Assembly: GCA_937876195.1 (NCBI GenBank)
Contig: CALEIK010000022.1
Span: 1 to 29,257 of the forward strand
Reading direction: 5' to 3'
From: an uncultured Flavobacteriales bacterium
GTDB lineage: Bacteria > Bacteroidota > Bacteroidia > Flavobacteriales_D > Crocinitomicaceae
Length of the DNA: 29,257 bases
Part shown: piece by piece, positions 1 to 7,227 of the stretch
Numbering within the stretch: the stretch's first letter is position 1
Layout of the letters: each line of letters begins with the position of its first letter
Notes under the pieces: model-generated
Seen by the model: the letters and a program-made list of their open reading frames with translations, nothing else
Told to the model about the DNA's origin: nothing
Database searches by the model: none
Translations under genes and position numbers: made by a program

Positions 1-55
1 GAATTAACAGGAAACCCCAACTAAGAAAAAGTCCACTTTAGTTTGAAGACGTACA
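1..55. mobile_element. possible insertion-sequence end cutting the restriction gene
   Basis: On the minus strand, the neighbouring restriction gene keeps family-like sequence up to ...LVHD, then changes into a segment starting TGTACGTCTTCAAACTAAAG followed by TGGACTTTTTC. This TGTAC...AAGTGGAC layout resembles termini of IS3-family elements as I remember them. No transposase is visible, because only about 55 bases lie inside the window. It could also be a plain deletion junction. Confidence 0.3.
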
Positions 56-658
56 ATCATGCACTAATACACTCTTAAACGCTTTGAATTGTTCTTTCAA
101 TTGTGAATTCGCATCGTTCTCATCATCCGATTGAACCGATTTTTCTATAATGTTTGCTAAAAGTCTCGCCTTTCCCGCCATCATTTCGGCAAGCTTGGTA
201 GGTGATTTAATGGATTGAGAAATTGTTTGAGCAAAGTCTTTCATTAATTGTTCAAAGTGAGCGTACTGATCAGGAATTCCAACGATGGTGCCATTGGATA
301 TTTCGGCAATTCGAATGGAGTTGACAAAAACACCATCTCGGTAAAAATGAAAATCAAGGTAATCCGTGAAAATCAAATTGGCTAATGAGGCTCTGTATCG
401 GTCGAATTGTTCTTTTAAAGATTTGCTATTTAAATCAACGCCAATGTCTTTTGCTTCAATGTAACCGACCGGAATATCTTTTCGTGACAGGATATAATCA
501 GGAGCTCCACATGCAATTCGCGCTGGCTCGTTTATTACTTGAACATCTTTAAGTAAGGTTTCAAGTGTCAGTTGAAGATCGCCACGGTAAGCATGTTCTC
601 GAGAAATTCCAGTTTGAAATCGTTTATTGAGGTTGTCGATGTATAGTTGGGTAGTCAT
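38..658 (-). pseudogene. truncated type ISP restriction-modification enzyme, N-terminal nuclease part
   Basis: The 206 codons match the N-terminal region of large single-chain type ISP (LlaBIII-like) restriction-modification proteins, which are normally above 900 residues. A PD-(D/E)XK-type nuclease signature is visible: GAPDY at about residues 51-55 and GYIEAKD at about 65-71, preceded by the usual helical lead. The helicase, methyltransferase and target-recognition parts are absent. Homology appears to stop right after FKSVLVHD, where family members continue with a conserved segment leading to the helicase; here four unrelated residues and a stop follow. The fragment keeps its catalytic residues but lacks the motor and methylase, so it is probably non-functional. 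Family assignment is from motif recall. Confidence 0.65.
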
Positions 659-818
659 TTGAGTGGCGTTCTGTTAGTTTAGTGGGGTTTCGTGAAGAGA
701 TTCGTTGATTCGGTTCATGTGAAGATTTGTAGGGTATGAATATAGGAAAAAATAATAAACCTCAGCCTAATAACAGAATAGGTGTAAAGGTTAACCAATG
801 AATATAAAGTAAAAACTT

Positions 819-826
819 TAAATTTG
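819..826 (+). promoter_or_regulatory. candidate Bacteroidetes -7 box for the GIY-YIG gene
   Basis: TAAATTTG fits the TAnnTTTG consensus of the primary sigma factor of Bacteroidetes and lies 22 bases before the ATG at 848. No clear -33 TTTG is seen at the right distance, so support is partial. Confidence 0.35.
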
Positions 827-847
827 GATTGAGTATTTTACACTAGA

Positions 848-1273
848 ATGATAAAAGATCTGCAAGAAATAGGGTTCTGTTATGTTGGTGAATGGAAATT
901 GAATGGTGGTGTTTTAAAACACAACTGTCAGGAATTACCGGATGCTAAGAATGCGTTGTACTGTTTCGTAATAGAATCGGAAGTTTTTTATGTCGGCAAG
1001 ACAACAAATACACTCAAGAAAAGATTATGGCAATATGAAAATTCTCATGATTCCCAGAGAACAAACAAAAAAGTAAGCAATAAGCTAATTGAGCAATTGA
1101 GCAACGGGAAAGAGGTAAGTGTTTTTATCTTTGTGGATCCTAAGCCTAAAACCAAGGGAAGATTTTATGTTAATCTATCTGCAGGATTGGAAGATTCGAT
1201 AATAAATACATTAAATCCGATATGGAATCAAATGAGTAAAAGGCGAATTAAAAATCATTCGGATGGATCTTAA
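848..1273 (+). CDS. GIY-YIG nuclease family protein
   Basis: A 141-residue protein with one GIY-YIG domain over residues 36-130. The first strand is ALYCF (37-41), the second FYVGKT (47-52). A conserved Arg is at 59 in LKKRLWQY, the likely metal-binding Glu at 115 in GLEDSI, and the closing NPIWN at 123-127. The canonical G-I-Y becomes A-L-Y, a common variant. There is no added DNA-binding domain, so target and role cannot be read. Free-standing members include repair nucleases, homing-type enzymes and defence proteins. It is one of only two plus-strand genes here, and its 3' end overlaps the convergent LuxR-type gene by four bases. Its place beside a restriction remnant makes a defence or mobile-element role plausible but unproven. 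Confidence 0.8.
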   Translation: MIKDLQEIGFCYVGEWKLNGGVLKHNCQELPDAKNALYCFVIESEVFYVGKTTNTLKKRLWQYENSHDSQRTNKKVSNKLIEQLSNGKEVSVFIFVDPKPKTKGRFYVNLSAGLEDSIINTLNPIWNQMSKRRIKNHSDGS

Positions 1274-1545
1274 ACAATCTTATTCTTAATGGCATATTTG
1301 ACAATGCCTACAATACTCCTACAACCAATCTTCTTTATAATTTTTGACCGAGCACCTTCTATTGTTCGAGGGCTTTTGCCCAAAATGATCCCAATCTCAC
1401 TCGTCGTTTTTTCCTCGTAAATCAATGTGATGACTTCCAATTCAAATATAGAGAGTGGTTTCTCAAATTTCCTTTTTAAGACGTGTTCATTTTTTCTTTT
1501 GGATGGCGCCAAGGGTTCAGCTATAGTAGTCTTTTTAAGTTCCAT
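1270..1545 (-). CDS. small LuxR-type (GerE) DNA-binding protein
   Basis: A 91-residue protein consisting of a basic N-terminal tail and a LuxR C-terminal-type helix-turn-helix over about residues 30-90. The recognisable series is LSIFELEVITLIYEEKTTSE, then IGIILGKSPRTIEGARSKII and KKIGCRS. No receiver, PAS or autoinducer domain is attached, so it is a stand-alone DNA binder. It lies downstream of the DnaC-like gene on the same strand, with a 53-base gap, and could be transcribed with the replication genes. A role in controlling the element is an inference. The four-base convergent overlap with the GIY-YIG gene suggests tight packing. Confidence 0.75.
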   Translation of the reverse strand: MELKKTTIAEPLAPSKRKNEHVLKRKFEKPLSIFELEVITLIYEEKTTSEIGIILGKSPRTIEGARSKIIKKIGCRSIVGIVKYAIKNKIV

Positions 1546-1598
1546 GGTTTCAAATATACAAAGAGTTTACAAAATTTTTAGTTCTAACGATGACTTGA

Positions 1599-2246
1599 TT
1601 AATGACGCTTATCTTCTGCTGCTGAGGGAAATGAAATCAAATTAAACATCGATCTCAACCTTGACCGTACTCGGTTCCCATACAATTTTTCCAGTTCTTC
1701 AGCATTTAAGTTTGTTGTTGCGTGGGTGACAATTTGGTAATTGACATGCATGTCATACCGGTGGAGTAGAATTTCGCCGATGGTGTTGCACTCATTTCCA
1801 TAATGCTTCATATTTTGTTCTACACCAAGGTCATCCAAGCAAATGATTTTTTCCCTGCGGCCATAGCGATGAATTATTTCGAAACCATCCTTGTGAAATT
1901 CAGTCGCAATTTGTCGCGTATTTTTGACCTGGTACCGCTGATGGGGATAGGTAAATTCGTTGAGTAAGGTTAGGAGGGAAGTTTTGCCACAACCGACTGG
2001 ACCAATCAACAGAATTCCTTTGTTGAGATCCATATCGTACTTCGCACAGTTTTCTTCATCGCGAATGGCGTAGACGATTAGTTTATAAATCAGCTCCCGA
2101 TCGGAAGAATGAATTTTGAATTTTGGACCGTACTGTTTTTGTCCAATTGCCTGCAGGTAAATACAGCTTTTTCGGAAATCGAAGTGCCGGATATTGTCCT
2201 TTATCTCAAAGGGCAATTCAAATGATGGTTTCTGTTCTTTGCTCAT
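1599..2246 (-). CDS. DnaC/IstB-like AAA+ ATPase
   Basis: A 215-residue P-loop ATPase. Walker A GPVGCGKT is at residues 82-89, Walker B IICLDDLG at 134-141, a sensor-like ATTN at 176-179, and a C-terminal GNRVRSRL Arg-finger region at 190-197. Length and motif spacing fit helicase-loader or IstB-type ATPases. The start overlaps the stop of the upstream winged-helix gene by four bases, so the two are translationally coupled. This pairing is a common replication-type module of Bacteroidetes integrative elements and resembles DnaD-DnaC primosome loaders. Loading a host replicative helicase at an element origin is the likely role, by analogy only. IstB use is unlikely because no IstA transposase is adjacent. 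Confidence 0.75.
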   Translation of the reverse strand: MSKEQKPSFELPFEIKDNIRHFDFRKSCIYLQAIGQKQYGPKFKIHSSDRELIYKLIVYAIRDEENCAKYDMDLNKGILLIGPVGCGKTSLLTLLNEFTYPHQRYQVKNTRQIATEFHKDGFEIIHRYGRREKIICLDDLGVEQNMKHYGNECNTIGEILLHRYDMHVNYQIVTHATTNLNAEELEKLYGNRVRSRLRSMFNLISFPSAAEDKRH

Positions 2247-2998
2247 AATGGAATGTTATAATCTTTGTCTTGTTTGACATGTAAATGACCAGCTCCCTCG
2301 CCACCCTTTCCCTCGACTCCGCTCGGGAACCGCTGGGTCCCATTTGTTGTAGAATTGGAACTAAATTTTTTGGAATTGATCATCCAGTTTCGTGCTGCAG
2401 CTTGCCAGTTCTTCATCGGTGTTTTTCCGCTCACCAACCAACCGTTGGATTCGAAATGATTGAAGAATTTTTCGGCATCCACTTGATCGTGTTTCTTTTC
2501 AGAAAAAAAATCAATGACTTCCTGAATGGAGGGCTTTTTAAATTTTCCCTTTACTCCTTTTAAAGGTTTCTTTTCTTTTATATGTTTATTATTGTTTATG
2601 TAAGGTCGCACGAGAGTTACAGCAGTTGTATCAGTAGTTTTATCAGTACTATTATCACTACTCTTATCAGTAGTTGTATCACTAGTCTTATCAAAACTGT
2701 ACAAGTTGACCAAGCTTCCGACCATCGGATTATGTGAAGGGAGATACTTGATATAACCCCACTCATCCAATTGTTTCAAACACTTGGTGTACGTATTGGC
2801 AGAACCGATTTTTGACGCCTGCATGAGCTCAGCGCGGTTGATCGAAATTTTGTCCTTGAACTGTGTACTATTCCAGATGTGAAACAATGCATAATACAAA
2901 CTGATATGCCAGGGCGACATGCGTTCATCTTGCGTGAATAGAATCCCTACCGCGCTTAAATGTTTAATGTAGTTTACCGTATTTCTACGCCCGGCCAT
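2243..2998 (-). CDS. winged-helix replication-type protein (DnaD-like partner of the ATPase)
   Basis: I chose the Met that gives MAGRRNTVNYIKHL; an upstream Met at 3040 adds 14 residues that only shadow the preceding gene. The N-terminal half (to about residue 105) looks like a winged-helix domain, with INRAELMQASKIGSANTYTK and KQLDEWGYIKYLPS. A linker of six D-x-[TS]-x tetrapeptides and a basic stretch follow. The C-terminal part, VIDFFSEKKHD to NWQAAARNWMI, matches the short module ending many phage and element replication proteins, the likely helicase-loader contact. Operon context: HTH gene upstream with 14-base overlap, DnaC-like ATPase downstream with 4-base overlap. The last ~30 residues contain an inserted repeat. 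Exact function is inferred. Confidence 0.6.
   Translation of the reverse strand: MAGRRNTVNYIKHLSAVGILFTQDERMSPWHISLYYALFHIWNSTQFKDKISINRAELMQASKIGSANTYTKCLKQLDEWGYIKYLPSHNPMVGSLVNLYSFDKTSDTTTDKSSDNSTDKTTDTTAVTLVRPYINNNKHIKEKKPLKGVKGKFKKPSIQEVIDFFSEKKHDQVDAEKFFNHFESNGWLVSGKTPMKNWQAAARNWMINSKKFSSNSTTNGTQRFPSGVEGKGGEGAGHLHVKQDKDYNIPL
2307..2330. repeat. GAGCGGAGTCGA-core dispersed repeat, inside a coding region
   Basis: TCGACTCCGCTC (2313-2324; GAGCGGAGTCGA on the minus strand) is flanked by TTCCC on one side and GGGAA on the other, forming a short hairpin. This core is one I recall as scattered through Flavobacteria and relatives. It is markedly more GC-rich than its surroundings and is read in frame as FPSGVEGK in the end of the replication-type protein. 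Confidence 0.55.
2621..2692 (-). repeat. six-unit 12-base tandem repeat coding an Asp/Thr/Ser linker
   Basis: Six consecutive degenerate 12-base units encode DKTS, DTTT, DKSS, DNST, DKTT and DTTA in the winged-helix protein. The DNA repeats around TATCAnTAnT. It is a hydrophilic flexible linker between the DNA-binding half and the C-terminal module, and is prone to length change by slippage. Confidence 0.8.
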
Positions 2999-3287
2999 TC
3001 CCGAAAGTGTTGCGCATGTTGTTCTCGAGAATCCCTTCAATTTCTACTTTGCTGTAGAAGAGTACACCACCAATTTTAGAGTAAGGGATGGTGCCGTTGA
3101 TTCGAAGTGTTTGTAATGTGCCTGGGGAGATTCCCAAGAGACGTTGCACCTGATGTGATTTTAACCAAACTTTTTCTTCTTTAGGTGGAGGTGTTTGATT
3201 TGTTGATTCCAACAAGTTTTTAAATTCATCCAGAAGTTCAACTTTGAATTGCTCCAGATCCTCGATAGTGACGATAGTTGCTGCCAT
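2985..3287 (-). CDS. excisionase/MerR-like helix-turn-helix protein
   Basis: A 100-residue protein. The N-terminal 35 residues form an acidic helical lead, followed by a HTH_17-type winged domain: VWLKSHQVQRLLGISPGTLQ (40-59) is the HTH, TLRINGTIPYSKIGGVLFYS the wing. This architecture is typical of small excisionase or regulatory proteins of Bacteroidetes mobile elements, which act in site-specific recombination or as regulators. It heads the three-gene set with the winged-helix protein and the ATPase, overlapping the next gene by 14 bases. A nested inverted repeat lies just upstream and could be its own operator. Whether it is a recombination directionality factor cannot be decided from sequence. 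Confidence 0.75.
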   Translation of the reverse strand: MAATIVTIEDLEQFKVELLDEFKNLLESTNQTPPPKEEKVWLKSHQVQRLLGISPGTLQTLRINGTIPYSKIGGVLFYSKVEIEGILENNMRNTFGNGRA

Positions 3288-3340
3288 AAATTTTAGATTT
3301 TACGTTTGACATCAAATTGAAACATAAAAAATGAAAATTT

Positions 3341-3378
3341 AGGGTTGTGAAGGGTTGTACAACCCCACTCAAACCCTT
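3341..3378. promoter_or_regulatory. nested inverted and direct repeats upstream of the HTH gene (operator or origin candidate)
   Basis: AGGGTTGTGA (3341-3350) is followed directly by AGGGTTGTAC (3351-3360). The second copy forms the perfect palindrome GGGTTGTACAACCC (3352-3365). An outer AACCCT (3372-3377) pairs with AGGGTT at 3341, almost on the same centre. The array lies 54 bases before the HTH start, where an operator or replication/recombination protein site would be expected. Confidence 0.6.
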
Positions 3379-3427
3379 GCTATGACAGGGAATAATTTTT
3401 AAAAATAATTTAGGGTGAAAATGAAAA

Positions 3428-4930
3428 CTACTTTTTTTGGAGCAGATTCAGCATTTCAATCAGTTTCGATTTGAGACCTTCTACCGTTTTTGAATCGAAA
3501 TTGTAATACCTGTTTTTAAGACTTGTGATTGAAATTTCATGCACCTTCGATGTTTGAAAATTCAGTGCAATGGATTTTAAGATTTCCTGCTGGTTGGAAT
3601 TGAGAATGATGCCTGTTTCAGATAGAAGTTTAAATAGCAAAGCCAGCTGTCCAACATTTAGTCCTGAAGTAAGTTTTATAATCTCATTCTTTACCTCGTT
3701 CTCAACTTTGTTCGCGACTCGGATGAGGTTGCGGTCCAGGAATAAAATCTCCTGTTCGATCCAATCACATACCAAGTGTTTTGCAGAATGCAAATTGGGA
3801 TTAAAGGAGATTTTGGAGCAACACGAAACTTGATTTACCAATTTCAGCGCTAACAGTAGGATATCTTTTCGCTTAACATCATTCTTAGCAGCATCTAGTT
3901 TCTCATTAATTCGGTGCAAGATAAATTCAATGAGCACCGGACTATTGAAATTCAGCTCGAGCAAAAGTTTGAAGAGTCCTCGTTCACTTACCTGACCAGC
4001 TGAACAATGCTCAGCCAATCTTGAAGAGAAACATTGGAAGTAATTTAACTCGGCATAGGTGATGCGCTGAACTAGCGTTGGATGTGTTGCTTGGTACAAA
4101 GGAGTCAAGATGGCAGCACATAAGTCAGGGTGAATTTTTGAATTCGTAAGGACCTTTTTAATCAGTTCCTTTTTTTCGAGGATCTCATAAGAAAAGTAAA
4201 GATTGGATTTATGCGGAATGTGAAAGGTCTGATCAATTAGGTGAAAAAAGCTGCTTTCCATGAAGCGAAGCATCTTTTCAATGTTTTTGAAAATCAACGC
4301 ATAAATATCCTTGTCCGTGTACTCGGATTTAACCGAATAGGGGAGTTCACCTTCACACAAATCATGCTTTCGAGCGATTTGAAAAGACAAACCTTGAAAT
4401 GTCCTGAATAATTGCTGAACACAGAACTGAGCCTTTTCTCGGTCCTGGAGAAACAGCAAATTTGCATTGATCGATTTGCGCAATACCTGCATTTCGTTTT
4501 TGAGAAGGATATTGAAATAGCAATATTTCAACCGGTCGAAACTCAACGAATACCATTCGATGTTTCTCGTTATGGCCAGGTGTTTTTCCCGGTGAGAAAT
4601 GTGCACCTCTTTTGGATTCAAATTGAGTTGCTGGAGTACATGGATGTAGGCATCAGAACTCTCCGATTGGTCATAATCAATTCCTTGATTGCGAAAGTAC
4701 TCACGTGCTAGTGGATGAGCGTTCGAGATTTCATCGACCTCCTTAACGAGTAATACGTCATTTGTTTTCTGATAATTGACAAGGCTGAGCAGAAGCCCTT
4801 GATCGACAGTTTCCTTTAGGAAATCTGCCATGATCTTACGATGTCTCTCAGTGAGTTTTTCCGGAACGAGTTGACCAAAGATTACATCGTCGAAAATCTC
4901 TAAATTGTAGGGTATAGGTTTCATTAGCAA
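3428..4930 (-). CDS. large protein with RteC-like C-terminal domain
   Basis: A 500-residue, mostly helical, probably cytoplasmic protein with no signal peptide or membrane segment. I do not recognise the first ~400 residues. The end, from about residue 415 (IIKLTSGLNVGQLALLFKLL, then SETGIILN, and LKNRYYNFDSKTVEGLKSKL), has the pattern of the RteC C-terminal domain: a short helix promoting ALLxxLL, a Gly-Ile turn with Asn residues, an aliphatic helix, then an R-x-x-x-x-F/K segment. RteC-family proteins control excision and transfer of CTnDOT-type elements. If this is right, the gene is the element's excision/transfer regulator. A start two codons later (MKPIPYN) is equally possible. It is a separate unit from the genes on both sides. 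Confidence 0.45.
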   Translation of the reverse strand: MLMKPIPYNLEIFDDVIFGQLVPEKLTERHRKIMADFLKETVDQGLLLSLVNYQKTNDVLLVKEVDEISNAHPLAREYFRNQGIDYDQSESSDAYIHVLQQLNLNPKEVHISHREKHLAITRNIEWYSLSFDRLKYCYFNILLKNEMQVLRKSINANLLFLQDREKAQFCVQQLFRTFQGLSFQIARKHDLCEGELPYSVKSEYTDKDIYALIFKNIEKMLRFMESSFFHLIDQTFHIPHKSNLYFSYEILEKKELIKKVLTNSKIHPDLCAAILTPLYQATHPTLVQRITYAELNYFQCFSSRLAEHCSAGQVSERGLFKLLLELNFNSPVLIEFILHRINEKLDAAKNDVKRKDILLLALKLVNQVSCCSKISFNPNLHSAKHLVCDWIEQEILFLDRNLIRVANKVENEVKNEIIKLTSGLNVGQLALLFKLLSETGIILNSNQQEILKSIALNFQTSKVHEISITSLKNRYYNFDSKTVEGLKSKLIEMLNLLQKK

Positions 4931-5167
4931 GTGATACAGCGTTAGTCGTTTAGCAATCAGCCGATAATACCGCCTATATCAACGCAGTTAATCCCGCGAA
5001 TATTTTGTTTTAGATGTTAATGAAACTAAAAAAAGGAAAGCATTAATTACCTAATGTAGTTATACTTATCATTATAAGTCTTATATAGTCAATTTCTCAG
5101 CACCGACAAAAAAGTACTTTCCAGAATCGGTTATCACGGTTCTATTAAATGAAATTCGTTTAATTTT
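4931..5167. other. intergenic region between element genes and NO-response genes
   Basis: 237 AT-rich bases without a convincing ORF. The only structure seen is a small dyad, ACTTAT-CATT-ATAAGT at 5064-5079. It separates the mobile-element genes from the first cargo-like operon and should hold the promoter of the RteC-like gene. Confidence 0.4.
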
Positions 5168-5497
5168 TTATTCCAAAATTCTAATTGTTGCACCATCCAA
5201 ATCAGCCGATATTAGAATTTGACAGGAAAGACGTATTTCGTCTTCTTCGTAACCAAACTTTGTAAGTGTTACAGGTTCGTTTCGTTCTTTAATTTGCGAA
5301 TTACCGTTTAAATCACTAATTCTAATAATACAAGTAGCACATCTGCCCATTCCGCCACATTCGCCAAAGCAATCCAGATACCTTTTGTCCTTTAGCAATT
5401 CCATTAGATTGTGATACTCGCCAATGTATGTTTCAATGGATTCTTCTATTCCATTTTCAAAAACTGTAATTTTTACGGCGTTTCTTGTCATTCCCAA
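5168..5497 (-). CDS. 2Fe-2S ferredoxin
   Basis: A 109-residue [2Fe-2S] ferredoxin with C47-x5-C53-x2-C56 (ECGGMGRCATC) and the distal C92 in RLSCQI. This spacing is nearer the adrenodoxin/Isc-type ferredoxins than the plant type. An extra Cys at 43 precedes the cluster loop. It is the last gene of a three-gene unit, overlapping the hemerythrin gene by ten bases, with RIC at the front. An electron donor to the di-iron proteins or to a nitric-oxide detoxifying reaction is a reasonable inference. No reductase partner is adjacent. The first two Met codons (MGM) are both possible starts. Confidence 0.85.
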   Translation of the reverse strand: MGMTRNAVKITVFENGIEESIETYIGEYHNLMELLKDKRYLDCFGECGGMGRCATCIIRISDLNGNSQIKERNEPVTLTKFGYEEDEIRLSCQILISADLDGATIRILE

Positions 5498-5949
5498 AAA
5501 GGATCTGACAGGTTTTCATAAAATATTTTGTCAGAACTATCGAGCTCTATTTGAAGTAATTGTTCACTGCTTGCAACAACTTGTATTTCGTTAAAAAGTA
5601 CTCTTTCTTCAAAGCGGATGTGTTTTTCCAACTCTTCTTCAATCAGACTAATAGACTTTTGAATATCTGATTCATTAACAAATAGTCGTTTCAACTTTCG
5701 GTGTTCGGCAAGTGCTTGCTTCACCAATTTATTCTCTTTTCCTAAAATAGGAAATATATACTGCTCTTCAATTTCGAAATGCGGTTTTAGATAACTAATC
5801 CAAAACCAATCAAGATACTTTTTTATCCTGTCCGGTTCAACATTCTGTTTGATACCTTGACGAATCTTCCAACAAAGCAATAGGCCGTGATGGTGGTCAC
5901 GGCTCAATGATTTTAAAGCTTCAGTTCTTTTTAAAGGATTGCTTTTCAT
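5488..5949 (-). CDS. hemerythrin-domain protein
   Basis: A 153-residue HHE-type four-helix bundle with candidate di-iron ligands: H19-H21 in SRDHHHG, H57 and E61 in LKPHFEIEE, H83 in LAEHRKL, and H110 with E114 in EKHIRFEE. It lacks the extra N-terminal domain of RIC. It overlaps RIC by four bases (ATGA-type coupling) and the ferredoxin by ten. Bacterial hemerythrin-like proteins bind O2 or NO or protect Fe-S clusters. The operon points to nitrosative-stress defence or iron handling, with the ferredoxin keeping the di-iron site reduced. The exact ligand is not determinable from sequence. Confidence 0.85.
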   Translation of the reverse strand: MKSNPLKRTEALKSLSRDHHHGLLLCWKIRQGIKQNVEPDRIKKYLDWFWISYLKPHFEIEEQYIFPILGKENKLVKQALAEHRKLKRLFVNESDIQKSISLIEEELEKHIRFEERVLFNEIQVVASSEQLLQIELDSSDKIFYENLSDPFWE

Positions 5950-6680
5950 GATTCTACTTGTATAAGTTCCTTCTCAAGTTCAATTCCTTTAGGAAACAAT
6001 ATATTGTTTTCCAAATGTATATGCAGATGTAAGTCTTGTTCAAATTCTTTTAACAGGGCAAAAGTTACCCTGTATGTGTTACAAGCATCGTGTGGTGGGG
6101 CGTAACTATTGCTTAAGGTTTCTATTTCTCTAAATCGCTCACCTTCTATGGTGTGTTCGTCCATCATCATTTGAATAGGATTTTGAACCGTGCCAAAATT
6201 GGGCATTTCTATTTTCACGCCTTCTTGTTTTGCTTTTGCCATTTTTCTTATAAAGGGAAACAAAACAAGCTCTTCCTTTTTCATGTGCATCGCCAACTCG
6301 CCTGCAGTCGCATTAAAATGTTTATTGATCTCAAACAGTTCTGGATGGCGCTCACCGTGAACCCGACATATTTTATCGAGGTAAGGCTTAATTTCTTGTG
6401 TTTTTTCCTCCACGTATCGATGATGCTTCTTCTCAATATAGTCTGCGAGTAAGTCGATTGGCCAAGAAATGTAATCTGTTGAATGGTCTGTTCGTGCCTG
6501 TTGTAGCTGGTTCAAATCCATTACAATTAATTCTGAGTTTAATTTTTTTTCTGCACAGGCATCTTCAATTGTTCTATTGCCTTGACAGCAGAAGTCAATG
6601 CCATATTTTTTAAATATCGGTGCTGTTCGGTAGTCTTGGGCTACCAATTCTCCAATGATTTGATTTTCTTGAATATTCAT
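5946..6680 (-). CDS. ric: iron-sulfur cluster repair di-iron protein RIC (ScdA/YtfE)
   Basis: A 244-residue protein of the size and two-domain plan of RIC. The N-terminal ScdA_N region has FKKYGIDFCCQGNRTIEDAC, with the conserved Cys pair at 31-32. The hemerythrin-like domain follows, with H86/H87, H108 in VHGERHPEL, H132 with E136/E137 in MHMKKEE, H176 in MDEHTIEGE, and H220/H222 with E224. RIC proteins repair nitrosatively or oxidatively damaged Fe-S clusters and act in NO metabolism. It is the first gene of the operon with hemerythrin and ferredoxin. A half-site resembling the dyad before the hemoglobin operon lies upstream. Control by the nearby Rrf2 regulator is likely but inferred. Confidence 0.92.
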   Translation of the reverse strand: MNIQENQIIGELVAQDYRTAPIFKKYGIDFCCQGNRTIEDACAEKKLNSELIVMDLNQLQQARTDHSTDYISWPIDLLADYIEKKHHRYVEEKTQEIKPYLDKICRVHGERHPELFEINKHFNATAGELAMHMKKEELVLFPFIRKMAKAKQEGVKIEMPNFGTVQNPIQMMMDEHTIEGERFREIETLSNSYAPPHDACNTYRVTFALLKEFEQDLHLHIHLENNILFPKGIELEKELIQVES

Positions 6681-6786
6681 ATTTGATTGTTTTTAAATAA
6701 GATTTTCCTCAATATTAATTCTTCATTACACCAGACGACGGGAAATTTTTCGCTGTTGTAACCTTGCATGTAAATATTTCTTTTGC

Positions 6787-7227
6787 TCACAGTGGGTATT
6801 TAAAGAGTGTTATACCAAAGGTGAAAAGGCAGATTAATTTAATGACCTCAAAACCTACATAGCAATAATGCAGGTTTGACGAGGAAACCAATTCGCCTTG
6901 AATATGTAGTTCAGCTCTTGCATCTAAATTCGGCAAGAGCCATAACGTTTGAAACAGCAATAGAATTAGAGGAACTACGAATAAAAAGCTCTGCCATTTC
7001 AATAGGTTATTACTTGACCAAATTAGATTGATGATGATAATCACCGCAAATACCCATTCCACTTTGTTGAGTGCATAAAAAACCAATCGACCAATACCCA
7101 AACCTAAAGGAACAGTTATTCCTGGCGCTCGAAATTTGAGCCAAGCCTCCATAAAACTAATGGCACAAACGAATCCTATCCAAAGAAAGATTGCAATAAC
7201 GGCTATATACATTTTTTCAGTTATCAA
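6787..7227 (-). CDS. four-helix integral membrane protein, unknown function
   Basis: A 146-residue membrane protein with about four transmembrane segments (roughly 7-27, 57-75, 79-98 and 122-142). A conserved-looking N-terminal stretch reads WIGFVCAISFMEAWLKFRAP and a Gly-rich turn LGLGIGRLVFYALNKVE follows; the charged E27, K31 and E58 near the membrane are notable. I do not recognise a named family. It overlaps the truncated-hemoglobin gene by four bases, so it is translationally coupled to it. That suggests a function with the globin, such as a membrane anchor or electron-delivery partner. It is followed by about 100 bases before RIC. Confidence 0.7.
   Translation of the reverse strand: MITEKMYIAVIAIFLWIGFVCAISFMEAWLKFRAPGITVPLGLGIGRLVFYALNKVEWVFAVIIIINLIWSSNNLLKWQSFLFVVPLILLLFQTLWLLPNLDARAELHIQGELVSSSNLHYCYVGFEVIKLICLFTFGITLFKYPL

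Noticed and set aside
2285..2563. Plus-strand ORF over the replication gene
   Set aside because: Antisense shadow of the winged-helix protein, which has clear motifs.
5064..5079. ACTTAT/ATAAGT dyad as an FNR/Crp-type operator
   Set aside because: It does not match TTGAT-N4-ATCAA or TGTGA-N6-TCACA; probably chance in AT-rich sequence.
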